Source: an uncultured Clostridia bacterium (lineage in GTDB: Bacteria; Bacillota; Clostridia; Christensenellales; Aristaeellaceae). From it: 46,768 bases of DNA. The notes beneath the pieces were generated by a model. It did not search any database, was not told the origin of the DNA, and saw only the letters and a list, made by a program, of their open reading frames with translations. This document shows, piece after piece, positions 7,190 to 15,330 of the stretch (the first letter of the stretch is position 1; every line of letters begins with the position of its first letter). The position numbers were made by a program, and so were the translations under genes. The stretch lies in NCBI GenBank assembly GCA_934647305.1, contig CAKUFI010000013.1, positions 1 to 46,768 of the forward strand, written 5' to 3'.

Positions 7190-8050
7190 CTATTGGATCA
7201 TTCGGTCAGACGGGGCGCTGACCTCGCGCCGGTATTCGGAGGGGGACAGGCCCATGTGCCTGCGAAACAGCCGGCTGAAGTAGAGCGGGTTGTCGTAGCC
7301 CACCGCGAAGGCGATTTCGGAGATGTTCATCGTGGTCGAGTTCATCAGCTCCTTGGCCCGCTCCAGGCGCAGGCGGATCTGATAGGTGTGCGGCGAAAAA
7401 CCGGTATAATCCTTAAACTGATGAATGAAGTGGCTGGTGCTCATGCGGCAGGAGCGCGCCAGCTCCTCTACGGAAACGTCCTCGTACAGGTGCGCGTGGA
7501 TGAACTCGATGACCTGATTGAGCGCCTCCTGACCGCGCCTTTCGACGCTGCCGGTCTGGGTCATCAGGTGGCGCGAGAGGCAGGAGAGCAGCAGCATGAA
7601 GTGACTGCACAGGTACATTTCGTACTGGTACTGGTGCATCTGCAGCTCGTGAATCATCTTTTCGAACAGCTCGCGCGCCTCCATGTGCCGCCCGACGCGC
7701 ACCGTCGGCCCGTTGAGGAAGCTCTGCCGGAGCAGCGAGGGAATGCCCTGGCCGGTAAAGTGCAGCCAGTAGACCTGCGTCTTCTGCGCGCACAGGTAGG
7801 TATAGGCCTGCCTTTCCCAGGGGCGGTAGACGATCACCTCGCCCTCGCCCAGCACGCGCGGCCCTTCAGGCAGCTCGCACCTGACCTGACCGCGCCAGAC
7901 GTAGATCAGCTGGTAGTCCGCGCGGCCCGACGGGCGGTTGGTGGTCATGTCGAAGTCGTCCACCTCGCAGAAGCCGCAGTTGTTGATCTGGATGTAGTCC
8001 AGCGACACGCGCTCCGTGTTGCCGCTGGCCGCGCCCGATATGATCCGCAT
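7190..8050 (-). CDS. AraC family transcriptional regulator
   Basis: A 286-residue regulator with an N-terminal cupin-like effector domain (residues about 20-130, with YQLIYVWRGQVRCELPEGPR) and a C-terminal AraC double HTH (VSVEELARSCRMSTSHFIHQF and ISEIAFAVGYDNPLYFSRLF), ending with the family tail GLSPSEYRRE. The ATG at 8050 follows TGAGGTG; a GTG three codons upstream is possible but overlaps that site. It is transcribed in the same direction as the Gfo/Idh and isomerase genes, with a MITE between, and is the best candidate for their regulator. Confidence 0.88.
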   Translation of the reverse strand: MRIISGAASGNTERVSLDYIQINNCGFCEVDDFDMTTNRPSGRADYQLIYVWRGQVRCELPEGPRVLGEGEVIVYRPWERQAYTYLCAQKTQVYWLHFTGQGIPSLLRQSFLNGPTVRVGRHMEARELFEKMIHELQMHQYQYEMYLCSHFMLLLSCLSRHLMTQTGSVERRGQEALNQVIEFIHAHLYEDVSVEELARSCRMSTSHFIHQFKDYTGFSPHTYQIRLRLERAKELMNSTTMNISEIAFAVGYDNPLYFSRLFRRHMGLSPSEYRREVSAPSDRMIQ

Positions 8051-8069
8051 GGCGTTCACCTCAGGCTAT

Positions 8070-8098
8070 ACGATACCCCGCAAAAAGCGCTTTGTCAA
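8070..8098 (-). promoter_or_regulatory. Promoter of the AraC gene at 7190-8050
   Basis: TTGACA (8093-8098) and TATCGT (8070-8075) on the minus strand with a 17-bp spacer. The -35 is perfect and the -10 matches four of six. Confidence 0.6.
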
Positions 8099-8125
8099 GC
8101 GAAAAGCGCAATTTTGTGCATGCCG

Positions 8126-9019
8126 TTATTCCAGGCTCTCCGCGCGGTACTGGGAGGGCGTGCGGCCGGTCAGGGCGCGAAAGGCGCGGATGAAGGTGCT
8201 CATCGAGCCGAAGCCGGACTGGTAGCAGGCGTCGCTCAGGCTGACTCCCTGCGAGATGAGCGACTGGCTGTGCGCCACGCGGCACTTGAGCAGGTAGTCC
8301 CCGGGCGAGGTATTGAAGCACTGGCGAAACAGGCGGGAGACGTATTCGCGGCTGTAAAAGAAGTGCGCGGCCACGTCGGACACCGAGCGGATTTCGGCAA
8401 AGTGCTCGCCGATATAGCGCTGGATGCGCAGCGCGTTTTCGGGCAGGCAGCCGCTGCCGGCGTTTTCCCTGGGCCGCGCTCCGCTCAGCAGGTAAAAAAT
8501 TTCCAGCGTCAGGCCCAGGCACAGCGCGTGCGTCCGCGCGTCCTGCTCGCCCTGCAGCGCGTCCTCCAGCCGGTAGAGCAGCGAAAGCAGCGCCTGCGCC
8601 CCCTGCGCGCCCACGGTGAGCAGCCGCCCCTCGTCGCCCTGCGCCGTGAGAAAGCCGGTCAGCTCGCCGCAGCCCAGGCCTTCGAAGGCGTTCGGGTACA
8701 GGTAAAACACGTGGCGCGTGTACAGCGTCTCGTCGGCGGCGATGCGGGACATGTGCACCCGGTGCGGCGGGATGAGCACGACGTCCCCGCAGCGGGGCAG
8801 CAGCATTCGTCCCTCGCACAGGTACTGGATCTCGCCCTCCTCGAACACCACCAGCTCGTAATAATCGTGCCAGTGCGGGGCGGAGGGGTAGCTGTCCCGG
8901 TCGTAGCGTGTGCTGCGAAGGGAGTAGAAGAACGAGTCGTTCAGGTAGTTTTCGCGCCAGTTGACGATCTGACGGCGGCTTTGCGAAGCGCCCTGCTGGT
9001 AATGGGCAAGCAGTTTCAT
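8126..9019 (-). CDS. AraC family transcriptional regulator
   Basis: A 297-residue regulator. The N-terminus contains a cupin-like sensor (HWHDYYELVVFEEGEIQYLCEG, GDVVLIPPHRVHMSR, with HxH-type residues). The C-terminus has two HTH motifs (RSVSDVAAHFFYSREYVSRLFRQ and LSDACYQSGFGSMSTFIRAFRA) and the usual tail TGRTPSQYRAE. It starts after GGGGGATC. It is divergent from the GDPD-HAD-FAD oxidoreductase operon, and a perfect inverted repeat ACAGGTC...GACCTGT lies in the shared control region, so it probably regulates that operon. It is distinct in sequence from the neighbouring AraC protein, so not a recent tandem duplicate. Confidence 0.88.
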   Translation of the reverse strand: MKLLAHYQQGASQSRRQIVNWRENYLNDSFFYSLRSTRYDRDSYPSAPHWHDYYELVVFEEGEIQYLCEGRMLLPRCGDVVLIPPHRVHMSRIAADETLYTRHVFYLYPNAFEGLGCGELTGFLTAQGDEGRLLTVGAQGAQALLSLLYRLEDALQGEQDARTHALCLGLTLEIFYLLSGARPRENAGSGCLPENALRIQRYIGEHFAEIRSVSDVAAHFFYSREYVSRLFRQCFNTSPGDYLLKCRVAHSQSLISQGVSLSDACYQSGFGSMSTFIRAFRALTGRTPSQYRAESLE

Positions 9020-9053
9020 GTCGATCCCCCGATGTGGTCACATAATGAGAAAA

Positions 9054-9094
9054 ACAGGTCTCAAACGCGCAAGAGTTTTTATCCAATGACCTGT
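9054..9094. promoter_or_regulatory. Inverted-repeat operator candidate between araC and GDPD genes
   Basis: ACAGGTC (9054-9060) and GACCTGT (9088-9094) form a perfect 7-bp inverted repeat with centres 34 bp apart. The right arm abuts TATAAT (9094-9099), the probable -10 of the plus-strand operon, which lacks a good -35. That arrangement fits activation by an AraC-type protein. Confidence 0.45.
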
Positions 9095-9148
9095 ATAATG
9101 AATTGTATCAGAAGAAAAAGCGCGCGTCAAGCGCAGCGGAGGCATTTT

Positions 9149-9901
9149 ATGCAGACGATTTTCGACAGACCGCACGCCGTGAAGTACATCAGTCACCGCG
9201 GGTTCCAGCCGCTGGCGCCCGAAAACTCGCTGCCCTCGTTCGAATACGCGGGACTGCTGGGCCAGTGGGCGATCGAGACCGACGTGCACGTGACACTGGA
9301 TGGGCAGCTCGTGTGCTGCCACGACGAGCGGGTGGAGCGCACCTTCGACGGCGAGGGACGGATTGAGGAAAAGACCTGGGCGGAGCTGTCCGCGCTGCGG
9401 ATGAACCGGGGCAACCGGCTGTCCTGCCTGAGCGACGAGGAGCGCCGCATGCCGCTGTTTTCGGAGTATCTGGCGGTGTGCAGGCGCTGGGGCAGCGTGC
9501 CCTTCATCGAGCTGAAGACCCCGGATGCGGAGCGCGTGCTGCGCGCGGTGCGCGAGGCGGGTCTGACCGATCAGGAGGTCGTGATCAGCGCGATACCGCT
9601 CGACTTCCTGCTGGAGACGAGGAAGGTCTCGAAGGAGGCGTTCATCCACTGGATTTTCGCCGACGAAATGCGCCTGGGCGAGTTGGTCGAGGCGGGAAAC
9701 GCGGGTCTGTCGCTGAACATTCCCGACCCGTATGACTGCTCGCGCGAGACGGTGGAGCGCATACACGGCATGGGTCTTCGGCTGTGCCTGCGCGCGGGCG
9801 ACACGGTGCAGTCTGTGGCTCGGATGCGGGAGCTCGGCCTGGACTACGTGCCCAGCAACTGCATGCATATGCCGCTGCGCGAAAGGAGCGAGGTACGATG
9901 A
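9149..9901 (+). CDS. Glycerophosphodiester phosphodiesterase family protein
   Basis: A 250-residue GDPD (PF03009) TIM barrel enzyme, the normal length. It carries the catalytic and metal signature: HRG (H16, R17), ENS around residue 25, ETDVHVT (E43, D45), and CCHDE (H58), then FIELKT in the middle of the barrel. It should hydrolyse a glycerophosphodiester to sn-glycerol 3-phosphate plus an alcohol. No signal peptide is seen, so it acts in the cytoplasm. The ATG at 9149 follows GCGGAGG; the frame is open much further upstream but no other start has a ribosome site. Its stop overlaps the ATG of the HAD gene by 4 bp. Confidence 0.9.
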   Translation: MQTIFDRPHAVKYISHRGFQPLAPENSLPSFEYAGLLGQWAIETDVHVTLDGQLVCCHDERVERTFDGEGRIEEKTWAELSALRMNRGNRLSCLSDEERRMPLFSEYLAVCRRWGSVPFIELKTPDAERVLRAVREAGLTDQEVVISAIPLDFLLETRKVSKEAFIHWIFADEMRLGELVEAGNAGLSLNIPDPYDCSRETVERIHGMGLRLCLRAGDTVQSVARMRELGLDYVPSNCMHMPLRERSEVR

Positions 9902-10587
9902 AATTCCGCACGATCTTCTTTGACGTGGATTACTGCCTGCTGGACACGCCCACCTCGGAGCGGCGCATCATCCGCGAGCTGTACGCCCGGCAGGGGCAGC
10001 AGGTGGGCGACGAGGTGGGGGATACCTATCGCGAAATCAACCGGCAGCTGTGGGTCTATCTGGATCGGGGCGAAATCACGCGCGAGCAGCTGTATGTGAA
10101 GCGGTTCGAGCGGCTGTTCGAGGTTTATCCGTTCTTTGAAAGCCCGGAGCAGGTCGCGCCCTGGTTCCTCGACCGGCTGGCTCAGGCGCATGACCCGCAG
10201 GAGGGTGCGGCACACCTGCTCTCCCGGCTCAAGGACGCGGGCGTGCGCGTGTTCACTGCCTCGAACGGCATCGGCGAGGTGATGAACGGCCGCGTGGAGA
10301 TGGCCGGACTGTCCGGATACCTGACCGGGCGGTTCGCCGCGGACGACGTGGGCGCGATGAAGCCCAGCCGGCAGTACTTTGACACGGTGTTCTGCCGCAG
10401 CGGCGAGAACGACCTTTCGCGCACGCTGATGGTGGGCGACAACCCGGTGACTGACGTAAACGGCGCGGTGGACTACGGTATGACCGGCGCGCTGTTCGGG
10501 GCCAGGTGGCAGGAACAGAGCAAGGCGACGTATGTGGCGCGCACGATGCGCGAGCTGGAAGAGATGCTGTTTGAGGAGGAAAAGTGA
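9898..10587 (+). CDS. HAD family hydrolase (YjjG/phosphatase-like)
   Basis: A 229-residue haloacid-dehalogenase-type hydrolase. Motif I FFDVDYCLLDT supplies the D9 nucleophile and D11 acid/base; motif II is FTASNG; motif III lysine is in MKPSRQYFD; motif IV is MVGDNPVTDVNGA. The cap (residues about 18-90) is the C1 helical type, as in YjjG-like 5'-nucleotidases and sugar phosphatases. It would dephosphorylate a small phosphomonoester in the cytoplasm. The start overlaps the GDPD stop (ATGA) and the stop lies one base before the FAD-oxidoreductase ATG, so the three proteins are translationally coupled. Confidence 0.88.
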   Translation: MKFRTIFFDVDYCLLDTPTSERRIIRELYARQGQQVGDEVGDTYREINRQLWVYLDRGEITREQLYVKRFERLFEVYPFFESPEQVAPWFLDRLAQAHDPQEGAAHLLSRLKDAGVRVFTASNGIGEVMNGRVEMAGLSGYLTGRFAADDVGAMKPSRQYFDTVFCRSGENDLSRTLMVGDNPVTDVNGAVDYGMTGALFGARWQEQSKATYVARTMRELEEMLFEEEK

Positions 10588-10588
10588 G

Positions 10589-12403
10589 ATGGAGGGACTG
10601 AAGACTCGGGTGCACGAGGTAGACATAGGCGTCGTGGGCGGCGGCATCGGCGGCCTGTTCACGGCGATTTCGGCGGCGCGGCACGGCGCGAAGGTGGCGC
10701 TGATGCAGGACAGGCCGGTGCTGGGCGGCAACGCCAGCAGCGAAATCCGCATGTGGATCTCCGGCGCGGGCACCCGCGTGCGCGACCTGCAGGAGACCGG
10801 CCTGATGGAGGAAATCCAGCTGGAGAACATGTATCGCAACCCCAAGCGCAATTTCACCGTCTGGGACTCGATACTCTACGAAAAGGCGCGTTTTGAACCC
10901 AATATCGACCTGATGCTCAACTGCACCTGCTGCCAGGCGGAGACGAAGGACGGGCACATCGAGTGGGTGCGCGGCTTCCAGCTGACCACCTATACCTGGC
11001 ACGAGGTGCACGCGAAGATCTTTGTGGACTGCTCGGGCGACAGCATACTGGCCCCGCTCACCGGCGCGGAGTACAAGGTGGGGCGCGAGGCGAAAAGCGA
11101 GTACGGCGAGGAGTTTGGCCTGGACGCGGCCGACCGGCACACGATGGGCATGAGCCTGCTCATTCAGTGCCGCGAGACCGACCATCCGGTGTCCTACACG
11201 CCGCCCGCCTGGGCCTATGACTTCCCGGACGATGACGCGATGCACAACAAGCCGCACAACCTGCACGCCATCAACACCAACTTCTACTGGATTGAGCTGG
11301 GCGGCATGGGCGACTCGATCGCCGACACCGAGGAGGTGCGCGACGACCTGCTGAAGATCGCCTTCGGCGTGTGGGATCACATCAAGAACCACGGCGACCA
11401 TGGCGCGGAGAACTGGGATCTGGAATGGGTGGGCTTCCTGCCCGGCAAGCGCGAGAGCCGACGCTACATGGGCGATTACGTGCTCACGCAGCAGGACGTG
11501 GAGAACTGCACGCCGTTTGCGGACGTGGTGGCCTACGGCGGCTGGCAGATCGACAACCACCTGCCCGGCGGCTTCTACATGGACGCGAAGGGCGGCGCGC
11601 ACCTGCAGAAGCGGCGCCTGTCCGAGCCGTATCCGATTCCGTTCCGCTGCCTGTACTCGAAGAACATCGACAACCTGATGTTCGCCGGACGCAACATCAG
11701 CGCCTCCCACGTGGCGTTCAGCTCGACCCGCGTCATGGGCACGATCGGCACGATGGGTCAGGCGGCGGGCACCGGCGCGGCGATCGCGGTGCGCTACGGC
11801 CTGTCGCCCCGCGAGGTCTGCGCGCAGAAGATCGGCGAGATCCAGGACGCGCTGATGCAGGACGACTGCTTCCTGCCCGGCCTGCGGCGCGCGATCAGCC
11901 CGCTTTCGCTCAAGGCGCACCTGACCTGCGAATACGGCGACTGCTCGGCACTCATCGACGGCGTCGACCGGCGCATCTGGGGCTGCGACCACGGCTACTT
12001 CGGCAAGACGAACAAGGCGATCACCTACACCTTCGACGGGCCGACCGACGTGGCGGGCTTCCGCCTGGTGCTCGACAGCGATCTGAACCGCGAGTTTATC
12101 GACGGCAACCCGGACGGCCTGCACACCACCTCCGTCCTGTTCTACCCGATCACACACGAGGGCACTACCTTCGGCTTCCCGCGCTGCCTGATCAAGCACT
12201 ACCTGATTCAGGCGCAGGGCGAGGACGGCGAGTGGACAACCGTGTTCGAGGACACGCAGAACCACCAGCGCTTCATTCGCCAGGCGCTGAACGTGCGCGC
12301 GAAGGCCATCCGCTTCATCCCGCTGAGCACCTACTTCAGTGAGACCAAGAGCGAGGACTATGGCAGCTCGGTGGCGCACCTGTTCAATTTCGAGGTGTAC
12401 TAA
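10589..12403 (+). CDS. FAD-dependent oxidoreductase (PF12831-type)
   Basis: A 604-residue flavoprotein. The N-terminus has a dinucleotide-binding motif VGGGIGG (residues 16-22) followed by GGNASSEIRMWISGAG, characteristic of the FAD_oxidored group found in carbohydrate and polysaccharide loci. The FAD-binding end motif is FAGRNISASHVAF...GTMGQAAGTGAA (about residues 370-395). The last 130 residues form an extra beta-rich domain of carbohydrate-binding appearance. No signal peptide is seen. It is coupled to the HAD and GDPD genes, implying a pathway that hydrolyses a phosphodiester, dephosphorylates and oxidises a product; the substrate is not known. Confidence 0.85.
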   Translation: MEGLKTRVHEVDIGVVGGGIGGLFTAISAARHGAKVALMQDRPVLGGNASSEIRMWISGAGTRVRDLQETGLMEEIQLENMYRNPKRNFTVWDSILYEKARFEPNIDLMLNCTCCQAETKDGHIEWVRGFQLTTYTWHEVHAKIFVDCSGDSILAPLTGAEYKVGREAKSEYGEEFGLDAADRHTMGMSLLIQCRETDHPVSYTPPAWAYDFPDDDAMHNKPHNLHAINTNFYWIELGGMGDSIADTEEVRDDLLKIAFGVWDHIKNHGDHGAENWDLEWVGFLPGKRESRRYMGDYVLTQQDVENCTPFADVVAYGGWQIDNHLPGGFYMDAKGGAHLQKRRLSEPYPIPFRCLYSKNIDNLMFAGRNISASHVAFSSTRVMGTIGTMGQAAGTGAAIAVRYGLSPREVCAQKIGEIQDALMQDDCFLPGLRRAISPLSLKAHLTCEYGDCSALIDGVDRRIWGCDHGYFGKTNKAITYTFDGPTDVAGFRLVLDSDLNREFIDGNPDGLHTTSVLFYPITHEGTTFGFPRCLIKHYLIQAQGEDGEWTTVFEDTQNHQRFIRQALNVRAKAIRFIPLSTYFSETKSEDYGSSVAHLFNFEVY

Positions 12404-12411
12404 AATAAGCG

Positions 12412-12440
12412 TTGCGCGGCGAGCGCGGACGTGCTATAAT
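12412..12440 (+). promoter_or_regulatory. Promoter candidate for the 123-residue membrane protein gene
   Basis: TTGCGC (12412-12417) and TATAAT (12435-12440) with 17 bp between. A hairpin with a short T-run follows immediately, so the initiation point and use of this promoter are uncertain. Confidence 0.5.
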
Positions 12441-12445
12441 GAAAG

Positions 12446-12465
12446 AGCAGAGCGATCTGCTTTTT
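12446..12465 (+). terminator. Short terminator-like hairpin
   Basis: AGCAGA-gcga-TCTGCT followed by four T residues. The 6-bp stem is short; it may end the FAD-oxidoreductase transcript or act in the leader of the next gene. Confidence 0.45.
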
Positions 12466-12477
12466 CATTGGATATGA

Positions 12478-12493
12478 GTTAGATTAGACTAAC
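12478..12493. promoter_or_regulatory. DtxR/IdeR-like operator upstream of the small membrane protein
   Basis: GTTAG-ATTAGA-CTAAC is a perfect inverted repeat with the same geometry as two boxes ahead of feoA and resembles the IdeR/DtxR consensus (TTAGGTTAGSCTAACCTAA). It lies 18 bp before the gene start, overlapping the leader. Confidence 0.6.
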
Positions 12494-12511
12494 TATCGGG
12501 AGGTATGGAGC

Positions 12512-12883
12512 ATGTCAGTGGGCGTTGTCGCAATGGAATGGGCGGTGTGTCTGGCGCTGTGTACGGCGCTCTTCCGGCTCAGGGCGAGCCTGTGCGCTGA
12601 GGGGACGACGGATCTGCGCGTGCCGCTGAGCGCGCGCGGGGTGCTGCTCAGGCTGCAGGCGGCACTTCTTGCGTCGCTGCTTCTGACCTTGGGCGCGATC
12701 TGGGCCGGGGCGCGCGCGTTTCAGGAGGGCTGCCTGTTTGCGGGCGGACTGTGCGCGGCGCTGCTGGCGCTGGACGCGGCATGCCTGTCGAAAAGGCGGG
12801 GGAAGGGCCGACTGCTTCGAGGGGGCGCGCTGCTCGTCCTGCTGAGCCTGGCGACCGGATTGCTGGTGGAGCTGATGACCTGA
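12512..12883 (+). CDS. Small integral membrane protein of unknown function, probably iron-regulated
   Basis: A 123-residue protein I do not recognise. It is mostly hydrophobic, with four probable membrane segments at about residues 7-24, 48-68, 72-91 and 102-120. Short basic stretches (SKRRGKGR) lie between the third and fourth. The ATG follows GGGAGG at good spacing. It has its own promoter candidate and a terminator at 12901-12931, so it is a single-gene unit. The DtxR/IdeR-like box in its leader, shared with feoAB next door, suggests it is repressed by metal and takes part in iron or metal handling; this is inference from the operator only. Confidence 0.65.
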   Translation: MSVGVVAMEWAVCLALCTALFRLRASLCAEGTTDLRVPLSARGVLLRLQAALLASLLLTLGAIWAGARAFQEGCLFAGGLCAALLALDAACLSKRRGKGRLLRGGALLVLLSLATGLLVELMT

Positions 12884-12900
12884 AAACAAAGGAGAATGAA

Positions 12901-12931
12901 CGTCTGCCCGTGCGGCAGGCGTTTTCTTTTT
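12901..12931 (+). terminator. Intrinsic terminator
   Basis: CGTCTGCC (12901-12908) pairs with GGCAGGCG (12914-12921), followed by TTTTCTTTTT. It ends the small membrane protein transcript before the feo promoter. Confidence 0.9.
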
Positions 12932-13024
12932 GCCCGAGGCGGAGCATAGGATAAAACGGCGTATAAATCCCGGGAAAGCGAACTGCGAAAAAAGACGAAA
13001 TTTGCTAAGAAACTGCGAAACGGA

Positions 13025-13053
13025 TTGACATGGAAGTTAGTCCGTGCTAACAT
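13025..13053 (+). promoter_or_regulatory. feo operon promoter
   Basis: TTGACA (13025-13030), 17-bp spacer, TAACAT (13048-13053). The -10 and part of the spacer are covered by a DtxR/IdeR-like box, so bound repressor would exclude RNA polymerase. Confidence 0.82.
13036..13051. promoter_or_regulatory. DtxR/IdeR-like operator 1 of feoAB
   Basis: GTTAG-TCCGTG-CTAAC, a perfect 5-bp inverted repeat with a 6-bp spacer, placed across the spacer and -10 of the feo promoter. Confidence 0.65.
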
Positions 13054-13061
13054 AGAAGGGA

Positions 13062-13077
13062 ATTAGTAAAGGCTAAC
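13062..13077. promoter_or_regulatory. DtxR/IdeR-like operator 2 of feoAB
   Basis: ATTAG-TAAAGG-CTAAC, same layout with one mismatch, centred 26 bp downstream of operator 1 and just after the predicted start point. Confidence 0.55.
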
Positions 13078-13093
13078 TGGGAGTGACGAAATA

Positions 13094-13330
13094 ATGACGC
13101 TGGATCAGCTACAGGTTGGACATAGTGCGGTGATTACAAAGGTGGGCGGCGAGGGCGCGCTCAGGCTTCGCTTTCTGGATATGGGTCTGATTCCCCGCAC
13201 GAAGGTGACGGTGCAGAAGGTCGCGCCGATGGGCGACCCGATTCAGCTGAGCATCCGCGGATACGAGCTGACCATCCGCAAGGAGGACGCCGCGCGCATT
13301 GAGGTGCGCACTGAGGAGGAAAACGCATGA
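13094..13330 (+). CDS. feoA: Ferrous iron transport protein A (FeoA)
   Basis: A 78-residue SH3-like FeoA protein of normal length, with the family core LRLRFLDMGLIPRTKVTVQKVAPMGDPIQLSIRGYELTIRK. It is a small cytoplasmic accessory that binds and modulates the FeoB iron permease. The ATG follows GGGAGTG. Its stop overlaps the feoB ATG by 4 bp (ATGA), giving translational coupling. Expression should fall when a DtxR-type repressor is metal-loaded, given the two operators over and just after the promoter. Confidence 0.95.
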   Translation: MTLDQLQVGHSAVITKVGGEGALRLRFLDMGLIPRTKVTVQKVAPMGDPIQLSIRGYELTIRKEDAARIEVRTEEENA

Positions 13331-15330
13331 TTTTCGCGCTGGTAGGCAATCAGAACTGCGGAAAAACCACGCTGTTTAACGCCCTGACCGGCTCCAATCA
13401 GCACGTGGGCAATTTTCCGGGCGTAACGGTCGATCAGAAGATGGGCGCCGTGCGGGGCGTGAAAAACTGCTCGGTGGTCGATCTGCCGGGCATCTACTCG
13501 ATCCGCCCCTACACGACCGAGGAGATCGTCACGCGTGATTTCGTGCTCGATCAGAAGCCGGACGGCATCATCAACATCGTGGACGCGACCAACATCGAGC
13601 GCAATCTCTACCTGAGCCTGCAGCTGCTGTGCCTGCGCATCCCGATGGTCATCGCGCTCAACATGATGGACGAGGTGCGCAGCAACGGCGGCACGATCGA
13701 CGTGCGCAGGATGAGCGAGGAGCTGGGCGTGCCGGTCATTCCGATCAGCGCGGTCAAGAACGAGGGCGTGGACGAGGTGGTGCGCACCATCGTGGACGTG
13801 GCCGAGCACAGAATCCTGCCCAAGGTGCTGGACTTCTGCCCGGACGGCCCGGTGCACCGCTGCATACACGCCGCTTCGATGCTCATTGAGGACCACGCGC
13901 AGGCCATCGGCATCTCCGCCCGCTTCTGTGCCACCAAGATGATCGAGGGCGACGAGTCCTTCGCCGAAAAGCTGCACCTGAGCCAGAACGAGATCGAAAT
14001 GCTGGAGCACAACGTCATCGAGATGGAGGACGAGACCGGCATGGACAGGAACGCCGCGCTGGCCGACATGCGCTATAACTTCATCGAAAAGGTCTGCCGC
14101 GACACGGTGGTCAAGTGCCACGAGAGCGAGGAACACAGGCGCAGCATGAAGATCGACCGGATACTGACCGGCAAATACACGGCGCTTCCGGCCTTCCTGC
14201 TGATTATGCTCAGTGTGTTTTACCTGACCTTCAACGTCATCGGCAGTTTCCTGAGCGACCTGCTCAGCCAGGGCATCGACGCGCTGACGGTGCTCTGCGA
14301 CCGGGGCCTGACCGCCTACGGCATCAACCCGGTGGTGCACAGCCTGATCATCGACGGCGTGTTCGCGGGCGTGGGCAGCGTGCTCAGTTTTCTGCCGATC
14401 ATCGTGGTGCTGTTCTTCTTCCTGAGCGTGCTGGAGGACACCGGCTATATGGCGCGCGTGGCCTTCGTGATGGATAAGCTGCTGCGCAAGATCGGCCTGT
14501 CCGGACGCAGCTTCGTGCCCATGCTGATTGGCTTCGGCTGCAGCGTGCCGGCCATCATGGCCACCCGAACCCTGGCCAGCGAGCGCGACCGCCGCATGAC
14601 CATCCTGCTCACGCCCTACATGAGCTGCTCGGCCAAGATCCCGATCTATTCGATCTTCTGCGCCGCCTTTTTCCCAAAGTACGCGCCGCTCGTCATGGTG
14701 GGGCTGTACGTCGCGGGCATGGTGCTGGGCGTTGTGATGGCGCTGATCTTCAAGAAGTCACTGTTCCGCGGCAACCCGATTCCCTTCGTCATGGAGCTGC
14801 CCAACTACCGCCTGCCCTCTGCAAAGAGCGTGCTGCTGCTCATGTGGGAGAAGGCCAAGGACTTCCTGATGAAGGCGTTCACGGTGATTTTCGTGGCGAC
14901 GATCGTCATCTGGTTCCTGACGAATTTCGACACGCGGCTCAACGTGGTGTCCGACAGCTCGAAGAGCCTGCTGGCGCTGATCGGGCAGTGGATTGCGCCG
15001 GTGTTCAAACCGACCGGGTTCGGTAACTGGCGCATGGTGACCTCGCTCATTACCGGCTTCACTGCCAAGGAGGCCGTCGTGAGCACGATGAGCGTGCTGC
15101 TGGGCGTGGGCATGGCCGAGCTGCCTCAGGCGCTGGGCGCGCTGTTTACGCCTCTGAGCGCGGTGAGCTTCCTGCTCTTCACGCTGCTCTATACGCCCTG
15201 CGTGGCCGCCATCGCGACGGTGAAACGCGAGCTGCGCTCCACCTGGCAGACGGTGGGCGTGGTGGCGCTGCAGTGCACGGTGGCCTGGATCGTGGCGGCG
15301 CTGGTGTTCCAGGTCGGGTCGCTGCTGTGA
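13327..15330 (+). CDS. feoB: Ferrous iron transport protein B (FeoB), GTPase and permease
   Basis: A 667-residue FeoB, typical for Bacillota. The N-terminal G domain shows G1 GNQNCGKT (7-14), G3 DLPG (52-55) and G4 NMMD (about 112-115). A guanine-nucleotide dissociation helical region follows to about 280. The C-terminal part has two Gate regions and about eight to ten membrane segments, including the conserved Cys-containing GFGCSVPAI and PYMSCSAKIPIY. It imports Fe(II) across the cytoplasmic membrane. The 3' end overlaps by one base the ATG of the Cys-rich partner gene. Confidence 0.97.
   Translation: MIFALVGNQNCGKTTLFNALTGSNQHVGNFPGVTVDQKMGAVRGVKNCSVVDLPGIYSIRPYTTEEIVTRDFVLDQKPDGIINIVDATNIERNLYLSLQLLCLRIPMVIALNMMDEVRSNGGTIDVRRMSEELGVPVIPISAVKNEGVDEVVRTIVDVAEHRILPKVLDFCPDGPVHRCIHAASMLIEDHAQAIGISARFCATKMIEGDESFAEKLHLSQNEIEMLEHNVIEMEDETGMDRNAALADMRYNFIEKVCRDTVVKCHESEEHRRSMKIDRILTGKYTALPAFLLIMLSVFYLTFNVIGSFLSDLLSQGIDALTVLCDRGLTAYGINPVVHSLIIDGVFAGVGSVLSFLPIIVVLFFFLSVLEDTGYMARVAFVMDKLLRKIGLSGRSFVPMLIGFGCSVPAIMATRTLASERDRRMTILLTPYMSCSAKIPIYSIFCAAFFPKYAPLVMVGLYVAGMVLGVVMALIFKKSLFRGNPIPFVMELPNYRLPSAKSVLLLMWEKAKDFLMKAFTVIFVATIVIWFLTNFDTRLNVVSDSSKSLLALIGQWIAPVFKPTGFGNWRMVTSLITGFTAKEAVVSTMSVLLGVGMAELPQALGALFTPLSAVSFLLFTLLYTPCVAAIATVKRELRSTWQTVGVVALQCTVAWIVAALVFQVGSLL

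Noticed and set aside
7190..9019. Two adjacent AraC genes as a recent tandem duplication
   Set aside because: Their protein sequences differ widely, including in both HTH motifs, and each has its own control region.
7172..9148. Long plus-strand frame running into the GDPD gene
   Set aside because: The upstream part is antisense to two AraC genes and has no start signal; the true GDPD start is at 9149.
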